Shown: positions 9,674 through 19,727 of the stretch, one piece after another
How positions within the stretch are numbered: position 1 is the first letter of the stretch
How the letters are laid out: the number at the start of each line of letters is the position of its first letter
NCBI GenBank assembly: GCA_949358305.1
Contig: CASHSZ010000084.1
Span: 235,647-299,646 of the forward strand
Direction of reading: 5' to 3'
Source of the DNA: Strigamia acuminata
Lineage: Eukaryota; Arthropoda; Chilopoda; Geophilomorpha; Linotaeniidae
Length of the DNA: 64,000 nt
Notes under the pieces: model-generated
What the model was told of the DNA's origin: nothing
Databases searched by the model: none
What the model saw: the letters and a program-made list of their open reading frames with translations, nothing else
Made by a program: the position numbers and the translations under genes

Positions 9674-12600
9674 GTCCCCCCGTCCCGGCAGACTGGGACT
9701 TCGGTTTCCACTTCGAGGTTGCATAGTCTCTGGATGGGTCTTCGTAGACGTGTCCCGTTGGACATCTGGATTTCGCAGGAGCGAATCAAGCCGTCACGAC
9801 CCTCCTTCACGGAGGTGATGCGTCCGAGTTTCCACGTAAGTCGCGGCCGGTTTTGGTCCTCGATGATCACGATGTCTCCCACGTTAAATTTCGTACGACT
9901 GGTGACGCCTCGGTGTTGGCGTAATTCGATTAAGTATTCCTTCGTCCAACGGTCCCAAAATCGTTGGATAAGTGTTTGTCGGTATTTCCACGCTCTTAAG
10001 ATGTCATCTTTTGATCCCGGATTGGTGGAATATTTCGGTGCGGTCGGCAGAAATGAAATGCGTTTTCCTAAGAGAAAATGAGAGGGGGAAAGGGGTAATT
10101 CTTCATGAGGAGTATCATAAACATAGGTTAATGGTCTGGAGTTCACAACAGCTTCAGCTTCTGCGAGTATGGTCACAAGTCCCTCATAATCAAGTGTGTT
10201 CTTCCCAATCGTTTTCTTTAGCGCCAATTTCACGGAACGCACCATGCGCTCCCAAAAACCACCCCACCAAGGTGCAGTCTCAACAATATATTTCCATGTA
10301 ATTTGTTTCTCCGTAATAAATCCTTGAAACTGTTCTTCTGGTAAATACTTCAAAAACAAATTAATTTCCTTGTCAGTCCTTTTAAACGTTTTGGCGTTAT
10401 CGGAGTATATAGTTTTGGGAATTCCTCGCCGACAAATAAAACGCTTCACACAGTCAATAAACTTATCGGTACTCAAGTTGGAGAGCAGTTCCAGGTGAAC
10501 TGCACGCGTCACAGCACATGTAAACAGGGCAATATACACTTTGTTACCCAATTTGGTGTAGAGAGGACCCGCAAAATCGACTCCACATATTTCGAACGGC
10601 TCACTTGGCGTAACACGATCAATGGGTAGCAATCCCCACTTTTCTTTGGCTAAACGTCCTTGTATTTTCCGACAGCAAACACACTTGTGGATGATTCCCT
10701 TGATTGTTTTTCTCGCACGGGCGATCCAGAATCTCTCTCGAAGTCCACTCAATGTGTCGGCCAGTCCACTGTGTAAAGCTCGTTCGTGTTCGCCTAAAAC
10801 AATCAATTTAGTTATAAAATGTTCGTTTGGTAATAAAAAGGGTTCGCGTGTATTGCGGTCGAGTTCGACAGATCCCCATCGGTGTGTGGCTCTCAACAAC
10901 CCATTGTCGTCTAATATTGGCGCCAACTTCAAAATTGATGATGATTTTTCAATTGGTTTTTGGTCAGTCAAACATCTAATTTCTCTCTGGAATCCCACTT
11001 GTTGTAAGTATTTCAGCCAATATCGTTCGCTCTGCTCGAGTTCCTTGTTTCTCAGCGGTTCTCCATCCCTGTTTTTCGTCTTCAGATTCGTAATATATCT
11101 AAAAACCCAAGCAGTAACTCTTTTTAGTTTTTTCCACGAGCTGAAACGGTTAAAATCAATGTCTGGTGTTGTTATTGCTGTCAGCGTCACGATCACGTCT
11201 TTTTCTTCATCTTCGTCGATTGGAACTGCTTTATCGTCTTCATTTGGCCATCCGGATTCGTCGCCTGACATCCACGTCGGTCCTTTCAGCCAGAATGGTT
11301 CCTCGGTGAGCTGCTTCACGTTTACTCCCCTCGTTACCAGGTCGGCCGGATTATCTTTCCCTGGGCAGTGGCGCCAATCGTCTCTCGATGTATTCTCGAC
11401 AATTTCTCGTACACGATTGTACACGAATGTCGCTGGTCGGTTCTTGGTGTCGCGGATCCAGTGCAAAACTATCTTGGAATCGGTCCAAATTGTGAAATCC
11501 TCACACCCAAGAGTCGCTTTCAATGTTGGAATCAGTCTTGTTGCCAGTAGCGCGCCCATCAGTTCCAGCTTTGGTAATGTTAGTTCCTTTACAGGCGCCA
11601 CTCTACACTTGGAAATGATAAAATCAATATTAACAGCATTTGTTTCGTCCAGAACTCGAGTGTAGGCTACTACGCCATACGCTCTCGGACTGGCATCACA
11701 GAAGATGTGAATCCTTTTCCTACAATTTCCTCCCCAATTTAACAATTTGCGCTCTAAATTTAAATTTTTGAGGTAGGGTATCTGAACATACCAATTTTCC
11801 CATTTTATCTTCACATATTCTGGAATGACGTCATCCCACCCAACATTTAATTTCCAAAGTTCCTGAAAAATAATTTTAGCAGTTATCACAAAGGGGTTTG
11901 CCATTCCCAACGGGTCAAAAATCATTGCGGTAATTCTTACAATAAATCTTTTGGTGTATTTGGTCAAGTTAATCTCGTTAATCAATGCAGTAATGTCTAA
12001 TCCCAATTTATCTAACTCAATATCCCAAACTACCCCCAAAACCTTAGTTTTCTTTTGAAAAACTGTCACGTCACAATCTGGGTCATCTCGTATAATTTTC
12101 TCTTGTAATTTCACATCATTCGACTTCCATTTGGTTAATTTCATGTTCGCGGCTTGTAAAATCTCACGACTCTCATCATAAATTTGAATTAACTTGTTCG
12201 AATTGTCAATACTTGTTACAAAATCGTCTACATACAAGTCTTCTTTCAGCTTGTCGCATGTGTCCGGGTATTGGTCTTCAAACTTGTCGACGTGTTCTTT
12301 TACTGTTGCATTTAGTAAAAATGGACAGGGTCCTGTCCCAAATGGAACTCGAGTTTGGCGTAATTCAATTAGTTTTACCGACTCTTCACCGTTCCACCCG
12401 TCTTCAATCCAATAAAGTCGTGTGACGTCTCGTTCGTCCGTCTTGAGATGTATTCGATGGAAGGCTTTCTCGATGTCGCCGATTGCGCCGTATTTGCCGG
12501 TTCGGAACTTCAAAACAATGTTTATTAGATGAGGTAACATATTCGGACCCTTACTCAGACAGTCGTTTAGCGATAAACATCCTTTTGCGTGCGACGACGC

Positions 12601-14919
12601 GTCATACACAATTCTTAGTTTTGTTGTGGCTCGAGTTTCGTCAATTACTGGTCGATGAGGGATATAATACGGGTTGTCTGGTTTCGAGTTCTTCGGAACT
12701 TTTTCCAAGATTCCGGAGGCGAGTTGTTCGTCAATCACTTTTTTATAGTCTAAATACAACTTGGGATTTTTTCGAAAACGGTTAATTAAACTCCACAAAC
12801 GCTTTTTTGCAACATCTCGATTGTCGTTCAATTCCTTGCGGTCAATCTTCCACGGGAATCCCACTTCGTAATGGTCACCTACCCACTCGATCTGCTCTTT
12901 GAATCGTTTCAACGTGTCCACTTCATCGATTCCCGGTTCCATAGTCTCGTGGCGAATCCCAATCGATTCCAAGTTCCAGAATTTTTCTAAAAGTTCATCT
13001 GTATTATCGGCAACTAAAATCTTGTTTACCCGTACTAAAGACGACACGGTTGTTTCAGTCTCTCCGGTTGAGCCGTGCAACGTCCATCCAAATATGGTTT
13101 CGATTGCCATGAGATTTTCGTCGATGCGTTGCTGCTTTCCCGTTGTAACTCTCCAAAAGTTGTCGACGCCAATTAAGATGGAAACGCCGTCGTCCCTGTG
13201 AACGCTGTTGTCGTAAGCCAGTTTGATGTTGTATTTCTTCAGTTTTTCCAATACTCGTTCGTCAGGTTTTCCTCGTAATGTCGGAGTTATCCAGGGCGAC
13301 TCAAGCGCTTTGATTTCTAAATTGCAATTTCTATTTTCACAGTTATTCAAACTTAACTTCACCTGTTTCCGTTTGGCAATTGTTGGTTCAGTAGATCCGA
13401 AAGTCAAGAGGGCGATTGACTGCTCACCAATCTTCTCTAGTTGCAGTTCTCTCGACAGTTTTTCAGTTATAAAGCTTCTTTGGGATCCCCCATCCAAGAA
13501 GCATTGGACTCTTCTCTTCTCGTTGTTTCCGTTGGCCTCCAACACGACGACCTGCAGGAACATCACGGTTTCTGTACTTGTTGATTCTTGAACGGCCGAA
13601 GTCAAAGTTGTTTCCGTCTTCTTGTTGTCTTCCTTATCGCACAAATACGTGTGATGTTTCTGCTCACATTTTCGGCATTTAAATCGGGTGTTGCATTGGC
13701 GAGCCTGATGATTCTCTTTTAAGCATCGATAACAACGTCGAGCCTTGAAACACGCTTCCTTTCGTTTCTCCACGGACAACGGACAGTCTGGACTCTTGTG
13801 ATCTTCTTTCTCGCAAAACGTGCATTTGTAGACAATGTTGGAGAGGGCTGAAGCGGAACTGTGATTATTAGACTTGTAATTGGTTTTCTTCACCTCTTCC
13901 TTTTTGGTATTCGGGGCTTCCGTCGATTCTTGTGTTTTATTGTTGGTTTTGTCTGCGGCTTCTGTACGCTCTCGCATCGCTACTTCGAATCTAAAAAAGT
14001 CCAAAAATTCTTTAACAACCCAAGGTGCATCTCCTCGTGGACGTGCAAAATCATGTTGTATGCTGGTTGGCACAGCACGCGCGAGTATTGGGCATAACAA
14101 TGGGCCAAAGGTTTCCGCCGGTACTCCGAGGTTTTCGAGGCTTTTAATATGCAGGTCGCAGAAATCATAGAGTCTCCGTAGGGCCGCCACATCTTCTACT
14201 CGTTTCACGGATGGCATTTCGAGCAGCTTGGCCATGTGCGCACCGACAATTTGTTCCTTGCGACCAAATCGATTGGTGAGCAGGGTAATGGCGGTGTCGT
14301 AGTTAAGTTCCGTTACGGTCAGTCCGCTGATCGCATTCGCTGCAAGTCCTTCGACGAGTGACCGCAAATATACAAACTTGGCGGTTTTGGGCAACGCCGT
14401 ATTATTGTGCACGCTCAATTCGAAGTCGGACCAGAATCCCGTCCAGGTTTCCGGCGTGCCTTTAAACTTGGCGACTTCTAACTTCGGCAGTTTCATCACT
14501 GCACATTGTGGTTGGATTGGGTTCGGGTTTTGCACAGGTGGAACGAAAAGAGGGTTAGCTAGTGGTATATTTGCGAGTGGTACTTGCGGTGGTATTTGCT
14601 GTGGTGGTGTTTGTTTCATTTGCGCGAGTTCTTTCAAGGCGACTTCGAGTGTGATTCGGGCGGCGGTCATCTCGTCTTGTAGTTCTTCCGCTTCGAATTC
14701 GTCTTGGTCCACCTCGTTCACGTCGGTGATCCCGTCGGCGATTATTGTGTCCAGTTTATCGATTTTCAAACGTTTTGTGATTAGTTGGGCTTGTATGCAT
14801 AATAATCGTACCTCGTTGAGGGGATCCTCGGCCATTTCTTTCGTCAATTTCGCAAAAAGCGCACGCACGCTTTTTCTCTGTGTTTCCCTTTGTGCACGAC
14901 TTCTTGCCAAATCGTCCAT
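9637..14919 (-). CDS. BEL/Pao gag-pol polyprotein
   Basis: The ATG at 14919, 32 nt past the primer-binding site, gives a 1760-aa product; the frame is also open upstream through the primer-binding site into the 5' LTR (to 15084). Domains in order are: a gag region of DUF1759 type; three zinc knuckles (CTFC, CYRC and CRKC-type); an A17-type aspartic protease (LDGGSQRSF, where the middle serine of the usual DSGS is glycine); RT with YVDDF; RNase H (FCDAS); integrase with a HHCC-like zinc site and DFAG, SDNAKTF and WWGGFWERM motifs; and a DUF5641-type C-terminal domain. The C-terminus is read through the polypurine tract into the 3' LTR. There are no internal stops. The protein is expected to act in cytoplasmic particles and then in nuclear integration. 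Confidence 0.95.
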   Translation of the reverse strand: MDDLARSRAQRETQRKSVRALFAKLTKEMAEDPLNEVRLLCIQAQLITKRLKIDKLDTIIADGITDVNEVDQDEFEAEELQDEMTAARITLEVALKELAQMKQTPPQQIPPQVPLANIPLANPLFVPPVQNPNPIQPQCAVMKLPKLEVAKFKGTPETWTGFWSDFELSVHNNTALPKTAKFVYLRSLVEGLAANAISGLTVTELNYDTAITLLTNRFGRKEQIVGAHMAKLLEMPSVKRVEDVAALRRLYDFCDLHIKSLENLGVPAETFGPLLCPILARAVPTSIQHDFARPRGDAPWVVKEFLDFFRFEVAMRERTEAADKTNNKTQESTEAPNTKKEEVKKTNYKSNNHSSASALSNIVYKCTFCEKEDHKSPDCPLSVEKRKEACFKARRCYRCLKENHQARQCNTRFKCRKCEQKHHTYLCDKEDNKKTETTLTSAVQESTSTETVMFLQVVVLEANGNNEKRRVQCFLDGGSQRSFITEKLSRELQLEKIGEQSIALLTFGSTEPTIAKRKQVKLSLNNCENRNCNLEIKALESPWITPTLRGKPDERVLEKLKKYNIKLAYDNSVHRDDGVSILIGVDNFWRVTTGKQQRIDENLMAIETIFGWTLHGSTGETETTVSSLVRVNKILVADNTDELLEKFWNLESIGIRHETMEPGIDEVDTLKRFKEQIEWVGDHYEVGFPWKIDRKELNDNRDVAKKRLWSLINRFRKNPKLYLDYKKVIDEQLASGILEKVPKNSKPDNPYYIPHRPVIDETRATTKLRIVYDASSHAKGCLSLNDCLSKGPNMLPHLINIVLKFRTGKYGAIGDIEKAFHRIHLKTDERDVTRLYWIEDGWNGEESVKLIELRQTRVPFGTGPCPFLLNATVKEHVDKFEDQYPDTCDKLKEDLYVDDFVTSIDNSNKLIQIYDESREILQAANMKLTKWKSNDVKLQEKIIRDDPDCDVTVFQKKTKVLGVVWDIELDKLGLDITALINEINLTKYTKRFIVRITAMIFDPLGMANPFVITAKIIFQELWKLNVGWDDVIPEYVKIKWENWYVQIPYLKNLNLERKLLNWGGNCRKRIHIFCDASPRAYGVVAYTRVLDETNAVNIDFIISKCRVAPVKELTLPKLELMGALLATRLIPTLKATLGCEDFTIWTDSKIVLHWIRDTKNRPATFVYNRVREIVENTSRDDWRHCPGKDNPADLVTRGVNVKQLTEEPFWLKGPTWMSGDESGWPNEDDKAVPIDEDEEKDVIVTLTAITTPDIDFNRFSSWKKLKRVTAWVFRYITNLKTKNRDGEPLRNKELEQSERYWLKYLQQVGFQREIRCLTDQKPIEKSSSILKLAPILDDNGLLRATHRWGSVELDRNTREPFLLPNEHFITKLIVLGEHERALHSGLADTLSGLRERFWIARARKTIKGIIHKCVCCRKIQGRLAKEKWGLLPIDRVTPSEPFEICGVDFAGPLYTKLGNKVYIALFTCAVTRAVHLELLSNLSTDKFIDCVKRFICRRGIPKTIYSDNAKTFKRTDKEINLFLKYLPEEQFQGFITEKQITWKYIVETAPWWGGFWERMVRSVKLALKKTIGKNTLDYEGLVTILAEAEAVVNSRPLTYVYDTPHEELPLSPSHFLLGKRISFLPTAPKYSTNPGSKDDILRAWKYRQTLIQRFWDRWTKEYLIELRQHRGVTSRTKFNVGDIVIIEDQNRPRLTWKLGRITSVKEGRDGLIRSCEIQMSNGTRLRRPIQRLCNLEVETEVPVCRDGGTVETGGFQSEPV

Positions 14920-14950
14920 TTTCGCGTTCTGGTTCGTTTTCAAAAATGTT

Positions 14951-14968
14951 TCCCGGGTTTCGGCACCA
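14951..14968 (-). other. Primer-binding site, tRNA-Phe type (BEL/Pao)
   Basis: TGGTGCCGAAACCCGGGA on the minus strand lies directly after the 5' LTR. It is complementary to the common eukaryotic tRNA-Phe 3' end including CCA. Confidence 0.85.
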
Positions 14969-15267
14969 TGAAACGTTGCACGAGCAACTTGTATAAATGA
15001 AACACTCTTTAAACTTATTAAAACTACGGATGGAGTCGGATTCGGATCGAAGGTTGTTGTAAACTCAAAGAACGATGTAGACAAGGTTACATTTGAAAAG
15101 ACAGTGAAATTTTATTCAAATTTTTAGGTATATAACACAAAAGGATTAAGCTAATCCTTAAATTCCAAGAATACAGATCCGGGTCACAAGTGAGCTTTTT
15201 TCACTTGCGCCACGGTGTTAAAAGACATAATTAAACTGGTTCACTTTGGAAACCGCCAGTTTCCACA
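14969..15267 (-). repeat. BEL/Pao 5' LTR
   Basis: 299 bp, with four differences from the 3' LTR at 9375-9673. Its inner edge (CA at 14970-14969 on the minus strand) abuts the primer-binding site. Confidence 0.95.
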
Positions 15268-15587
15268 TCGTGTGTGTTGCGTCCAGCGCCTCGTGGTCCT
15301 CCCCAGACCACGTGGCGTCCGTCCGAACACTCACAGTTTATGTAGCAAGAAATGGACAGCATCACCATTTCCCCATAAGTTATGAAAAGTTTTTTAACTT
15401 CCTCCATGATTTCAGGGTCGTTAATTAAATCTCTCAACTCCTTTGGGGTTTGAAAAGTAGAAATAGCGCTTATGATGTCTTCGTCTTCACCGATTTTCAT
15501 AACCTTTCTCATTTTACCGTCAACCAAGTGACGCAACTTGAAACCCTCCTCTATCACTTCGGCCTGCTTCTTGCCTTTACATTTCAT
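15268..15587 (-). CDS. Unidentified ORF, 3' end cut by the BEL/Pao element
   Basis: The frame begins at ATG 15587 and continues into the BEL LTR (formal stop 15231), so its own C-terminus is lost. About 107 residues belong to the flank. They are basic at the start, then helical with a DPEIMEEVKKLF segment, then a short cysteine-containing end. A similar DPETIHTITDLVKY segment ends the next upstream ORF (15609-15806). No family is recognised. Confidence 0.35.
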
Positions 15588-15608
15588 AATTTCTTCTTCT
15601 TGGGTGAA

Positions 15609-15806
15609 CTAGTACTTGACTAAGTCCGTAATGGTGTGGATAGTTTCTGGGTCTTGCAGAATTTCGTGTACACGTTGTCCAATGCGCAGGGCGGTTCCGA
15701 TTGCGACGGCGTTGTCAGAAGTGCTGAATTTCGTACAAGGAGCTTTGCGAAGCGCAGAATTAGTCAGCCTGAAAATGCAGGCACTGACAAAAAGGTATCT
15801 AAACAT
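15609..15806 (-). CDS. Unidentified short ORF, possible exon of the same gene
   Basis: A 65-aa frame on the minus strand, 21 bp upstream of the previous ORF. Its C-terminal EILQDPETIHTITDLV resembles LRDLINDPEIMEEVKKL in that ORF, which hints at a repeated helical unit in one gene split by an intron or stop. The start is uncertain. Confidence 0.3.
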   Translation of the reverse strand: MFRYLFVSACIFRLTNSALRKAPCTKFSTSDNAVAIGTALRIGQRVHEILQDPETIHTITDLVKY

Positions 15807-16122
15807 CTAATTGTATGACAAAGATTAATACGAATACGATAAATACAACACAATAGGATATAATACGATATAATAGGTAGGTGATTTTGCGTGTCGATTC
15901 AAAACTGACCTTGGTTAATTTGTTCTTTCTGTTGTCTGCTGTCCTAGAAATAGCACAACTGATTGCTTCACAAATCCACTCCCAGCTTTTATATTTTAAT
16001 GTCTACCGTAATACTCTTATTTTATTTCCTCATTACTCATGCAGGCCCACATTTGCAGATAAAAATTAGCTTGAAGAAAGGAATTCAAACAATTACAAAT
16101 CAAAAGAAATATTTTAATTTAT

Positions 16123-16593
16123 TCACATTTCAATTTCTAAAGATTCTACCACTTGAAGCCGAAAGTATTTCGTTCGATCTGTGACCAGCTGCCCCTGCGC
16201 ACGGGTCGCTGCACTGCAGCAGCAATGCACTTGGCGCAGCTCCAGCGCATCTCGTCTCTCGCGCAGCCTGTTGCGGACCCCTGCAACCAGGTGGAGCTGC
16301 GGGCCCTTGATTGTTAGAACCGGGCCCCGGAAATCGCCCTTCCGGAAGTGGGTGGGCCCCGTAGGGACCCACGAGTCGTTCAACAACCAGCAAGGAGAAC
16401 GGTCGCCTTGCGACATCCTCCGAAACTGGCTGCGAAGATAACCAAAACGATCGGCGTGGCGACGCTGTCGCCCGCCGGGACCTGAGCGTCCAGTTGCGCC
16501 ACGTCCGCCGTGCGTTCTCCGTAACTTACAACAGTCATACAAATGGCAGTCCATCACCTCGCTGGTGGAGAATAGCCGGCGAATCCGGATCAA
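16123..16593 (-). CDS. Unidentified GC-rich ORF, possible exon
   Basis: A GC-rich island in AT-rich DNA holds a 156-codon minus-strand frame, arginine-rich with CCC and DCC motifs. Other frames of the same island are also open, so the strand is not certain. A donor-like TTGTAAGT lies near 16530 on the minus strand. No family is recognised. Confidence 0.25.
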   Translation of the reverse strand: MIRIRRLFSTSEVMDCHLYDCCKLRRTHGGRGATGRSGPGGRQRRHADRFGYLRSQFRRMSQGDRSPCWLLNDSWVPTGPTHFRKGDFRGPVLTIKGPQLHLVAGVRNRLRERRDALELRQVHCCCSAATRAQGQLVTDRTKYFRLQVVESLEIEM

Positions 16594-16975
16594 AAGCTGC
16601 TCGCTTAGTACTGACTCTTTCTCGGATCACTACCAAGTCTTTTGAAAATTCGGAATCGTTTCAAGAAAGAAAAAGAAATCGTTTTGGAAATTCAACACAG
16701 ACTTACTCGACGACCAGCGCTTTTGTGAACGTTTTTCACAAAAATAGGGCGACTGGATCCATTTTAGACAACTATAAGGTAAACAAATTTTTACAGTTTT
16801 TAGTTAGTGCAAAATAATTGGATGACTAATGGAAACAACCACGCAGGAGGAATTGATGAAATTGTGTTTTGGCTGCGCAGGAGTTCTAGAGTGTTGCTAT
16901 TTTATTATTATTGATTGTTTCATTAGGTTGTGTTAGTTGTATTTGTAAGAGCTATCAAAAACAGGTTGAGTGGAT
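16594..16975. other. Flanking DNA left of the nested stack, no gene seen
   Basis: AT-rich with no supported frame. It ends in the ATATG target-site copy (16976-16980) of copia element C1. Confidence 0.5.
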
Positions 16976-16980
16976 ATATG

Positions 16981-17198
16981 TGTTGTTGTTTTTGAGTCCC
17001 CTTGATCCGATATGGCCCAGGGGGTAGTGAAATTCCCGAATGAGGGATCCACCACTAGGTGGAGTTGTGTAAACGCCTCGAGGCACTTGGTCACTCGCTG
17101 AATCTTCTCATGCCGAGCACGCGTCGAGGCAAAGTGTAGATTAAACCTTTGATCTTTTATATTCAATCATCCAGTCTCATTTTTGACATCCGATTATA
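16981..17198 (+). repeat. C1 5' LTR, first part
   Basis: Begins TGTTGTTG and matches the 3' LTR at 48729-48946. It is interrupted after TA (17197-17198) by the MITE. The last seven bases are at 29875-29881. Confidence 0.95.
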
Positions 17199-17254
17199 CA
17201 GGGTGGAACAAAAGTCTGGATCCCTACTAAATATTTCTGAAAGTGGTAACAATG

Positions 17255-17438
17255 TAATGTGTTTCTTGGTTTGATATTGTTGATTACAAAGTGGGTTATT
17301 ACGGAGTCGTGAAATAAGCAGCCATCTTGGTAAGTAGAATTAACATAAGTGGTTTATTTGCATGTTTTACACAGGTGGCGCTGACGGTTGACCAGCGTCA
17401 CAAATTAACATATTGAAAGATGGAGTGCGGACACTCCA
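17255..17438 (-). repeat. G1 3' LTR
   Basis: 184 bp; on the minus strand it runs TGGAGTGTCC to CACATTA. The adjoining TTAAGGGGGTAC (17439-17450) is the polypurine tract. Confidence 0.92.
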
Positions 17439-17555
17439 GTACCCCCTTAATTGGGATCCAACAGGGAGCAATTTGCACAATGAAATATTAAAACATTAAA
17501 TTGAAATGTAAATAACGAATAAAATAACATACAATTACAAAGTTGAATTGGCTCA

Positions 17556-18368
17556 TTAATTTGATGGGAAACTATTAAATTCCGTCGGTTTCTTGTTGCG
17601 AACAGGTCGGGGACTGCTTACGGAATTCGGAGGCGGTCCGGGCGGTGACACAGGAGCAACGAGCGGCGGAGAAGGCAGCGGCAGTGTCGACGGTTTTGCC
17701 GGTGAGGTTGCAGCCCGAGTTGCGGTTACAGCTGGAGGAACTGGGTGAGCAAGTGTCGGGGAAGCAATTGCACTCTGTGGGCTCACAAACGGACCAATGT
17801 GCCAATCATCCCCCTTAATTGGAAGTGGCGTTCCAATTAATAAGTCGTTTTGCAATTGGTCGGTGTGTCGTGACCAAATGACGGCGGAAGTCTTGCGCAA
17901 CGAACGAAATGAGACCAAGAATTGGTCCACGGAATCTGCCAAAGAGAGTTGAAATTTGGTTAATTTCTCCATTTCGTCATGGGAAAAGTTGCGGTGCTGC
18001 AACAATAACGTGTGGAACGGGTCGAGCGCGTCAGTGTTTGCCAAGCCGTGCGTGGAAGCCAGCGCCGTCGCTGCAGCATCAACAATCAAGTTTGGAGTGG
18101 AATCGTTCGGCGGGGAAGCTTCTACATCCAGTCTGGGGGCGGTGAATTCAGCAGTCGTGTTTGTTGGTGGTCGAGTGCGCCTTCGAGCGGCGCGTCTGCG
18201 TGCGGACTTTGAGGTGGACTTGGCGGTGACCGAATTCACGACAGCACCCATCAAAATTCCAGCAGGGGACAACAAATCGAAGGCGTCCAGCCAATTGCGA
18301 CCCATCACCGGAACTGATCCAGTCGCAGCAACACAGAGCGGTAAGACGAATTTGCGGCGATCGTGCTG
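17556..18368 (-). CDS. G1 second segment: end of protease and pol C-terminal tail
   Basis: This continues the G1 frame after the inserted element (junction at the GCTG duplication, 18365-18368). It starts with the end of a retropepsin domain (VMGRNWLDAF, the usual LLGRNWL position). It then goes straight to a linker and a stretch like gypsy pol C-termini (VIWSRHTDQLQND), followed by a proline-rich tail and a basic end. Reverse transcriptase, RNase H and the integrase core are missing without a frame break, so the internal deletion predates the insertion. The frame formally starts inside the errantivirus LTR (18485), but that part is not G1 sequence. Confidence 0.8.
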   Translation of the reverse strand, partial: QHDRRKFVLPLCVAATGSVPVMGRNWLDAFDLLSPAGILMGAVVNSVTAKSTSKSARRRAARRRTRPPTNTTAEFTAPRLDVEASPPNDSTPNLIVDAAATALASTHGLANTDALDPFHTLLLQHRNFSHDEMEKLTKFQLSLADSVDQFLVSFRSLRKTSAVIWSRHTDQLQNDLLIGTPLPIKGDDWHIGPFVSPQSAIASPTLAHPVPPAVTATRAATSPAKPSTLPLPSPPLVAPVSPPGPPPNSVSSPRPVRNKKPTEFNSFPSN

Positions 18369-18720
18369 TGTGAAGTTTCCTGTCTTCTCTTCCTGTGGGT
18401 CCGTCTTGGTTAATGAAAACCAAGTTGAAGAAATGAATTTAGAGTCTCGTGGGCACAACTGTGTTTTATGATGTTTATTCAACAAAGCTCAAACAGCAAC
18501 TAACTAGTAATAAGGATTCAATCAAACAAGAAAACTAATATCGAGAAAGTAAAATGATATATATTTAAAATGACACACATGCAAGATACATTATACTATG
18601 ACTAAGCAATGACACACAAAAAAGGGAATTTAACACTTAAGATATTATTACTAACAATTAGAAAACTTTATAAAATAAAACATTACAAAATTACAAAATT
18701 AGAAAATTACAAACCTCACA
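18369..18720 (-). repeat. Errantivirus-like 3' LTR
   Basis: 352 bp, TGTGAGG to CTTCACA on the minus strand. The polypurine tract AAGGGGGGGAGAG adjoins at 18721. Confidence 0.96.
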
Positions 18721-18917
18721 CTCTCCCCCCCTTAATACTAAAAACACTTTTTTTTACATAATCAAACCCTTCAAACTCTTTAAATATAATAACGTAATAA
18801 GATCACACACACACACACACTAACTTAAACACAATAAAATAAAAATGAAAATAAATAAATGCAAACAAAGTAATAATAAAGAAAGAAGAGAAGATAAAAC
18901 TCTAACACATAGTCTTC

Positions 18918-19394
18918 CTATTGTTCTTGTCCCCACACAGGAGCTTCCTCATCCTCTTCTAGGGCCAGCTCGTAAGCGGCCAGAGCGTCATCTTGTTCCA
19001 TCTGGATTCTCTCTTCTTCTCGTCGGCGCTCTTCCCTCCTCCTTCCTTCTATTATTGTCTCCCGTCGCTCAGACGGAGCCACTTCAGCGCTGGGTCTTCC
19101 CAACCTTGGGGTCGGGCCATACCTTCCGACCGCTCGTCCCCGTCCAGTTGTCCGGTCTCGGTTTTCGGGCACTACCTGCACTCCTCGGGGCACCTCTCCG
19201 TAGTAAACGGACCTTACCCCTTCGTTTGACAATGAAACCTCCAGTCGATTCAAGGGTCTGCCCCTCGGGATCTCTCTTTCGGCTCTCTTGTCTTCTTCTA
19301 TCGATAATCGGTAATGCGCCTGTAATCTCGCCACAAGCTGAGAACACAAATTCAAAAAAGAGGCAACAAACTCCAGCACTATTAGAGTCAACAT
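18918..19394 (-). CDS. Extra ORF (ORF4) downstream of env, unknown function
   Basis: A 158-codon frame from ATG 19394, between env and the 3' LTR, where errantivirus-like elements normally have no gene. The first 25 residues are hydrophobic (LTLIVLEFVASFLNL), like a signal anchor. A middle part is arginine- and glycine-rich, and the last 50 residues are a charged R/E helix (RRREERRREEER) ending acidic. A possible splice acceptor (GTTGAAACAG) lies about 20 nt upstream. The intact frame in a young element argues that it is used. It could be a small membrane-anchored accessory protein; I recognise no family. Confidence 0.6.
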   Translation of the reverse strand: MLTLIVLEFVASFLNLCSQLVARLQAHYRLSIEEDKRAEREIPRGRPLNRLEVSLSNEGVRSVYYGEVPRGVQVVPENRDRTTGRGRAVGRYGPTPRLGRPSAEVAPSERRETIIEGRRREERRREEERIQMEQDDALAAYELALEEDEEAPVWGQEQ

Positions 19395-19727
19395 TATGAA
19401 TGTTATGATTCCTGTTTCAACTTCTTTCCGTAGAACTCTGTTCCTCTCCAGTTTCTGATCAAATTTCGACTATCAGTCTCCTGTTCTCTGACACACTAAT
19501 TCTCACTTCACCTTTTCAATTGTCACTTTCACATACACACTCAATTTTCATGTAGATTAAATTTTTACTCTATGCACTTTATAATTGTTTACATTCAATA
19601 TTTCTAACTCTAACAACTCTTTTTTTAAAATAATTATCAAAACAGAAATACAAAATTTATGCATCAAGCTTACAATTTTCAGAGCAAAGCAGTGTTAAGC
19701 ATAGCAAAAAAAAAAATGTTTATGAAA

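Larger units (their letters stand above)
9375..15267 (-). mobile_element. BEL/Pao LTR retrotransposon, full length
   Basis: The element has 299-bp LTRs at both ends, a primer-binding site matching tRNA-Phe (14951-14968), one long gag-pol frame and a G-rich polypurine tract (9674-9690). The LTRs differ at four positions (9377, 9403, 9413, 9466 against the other copy), all in the first 92 bp. No target-site duplication is visible: ACTTA precedes 9375 and TCGTG follows 15267. The coding frame is intact, so the element could be recent, but the missing duplication and the clustered LTR differences suggest recombination or conversion between copies. Confidence 0.95.

Noticed and set aside
10622..11665. 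347-codon plus-strand frame opposite BEL pol
   Set aside because: Serine-rich antisense shadow of the BEL polyprotein.
9366..15272. Target-site duplication for the BEL element
   Set aside because: Flanking 4-6-mers do not match on the two sides.
18795..18825. CA microsatellite
   Set aside because: Ordinary simple repeat within the errantivirus-like 3' region; no added meaning.
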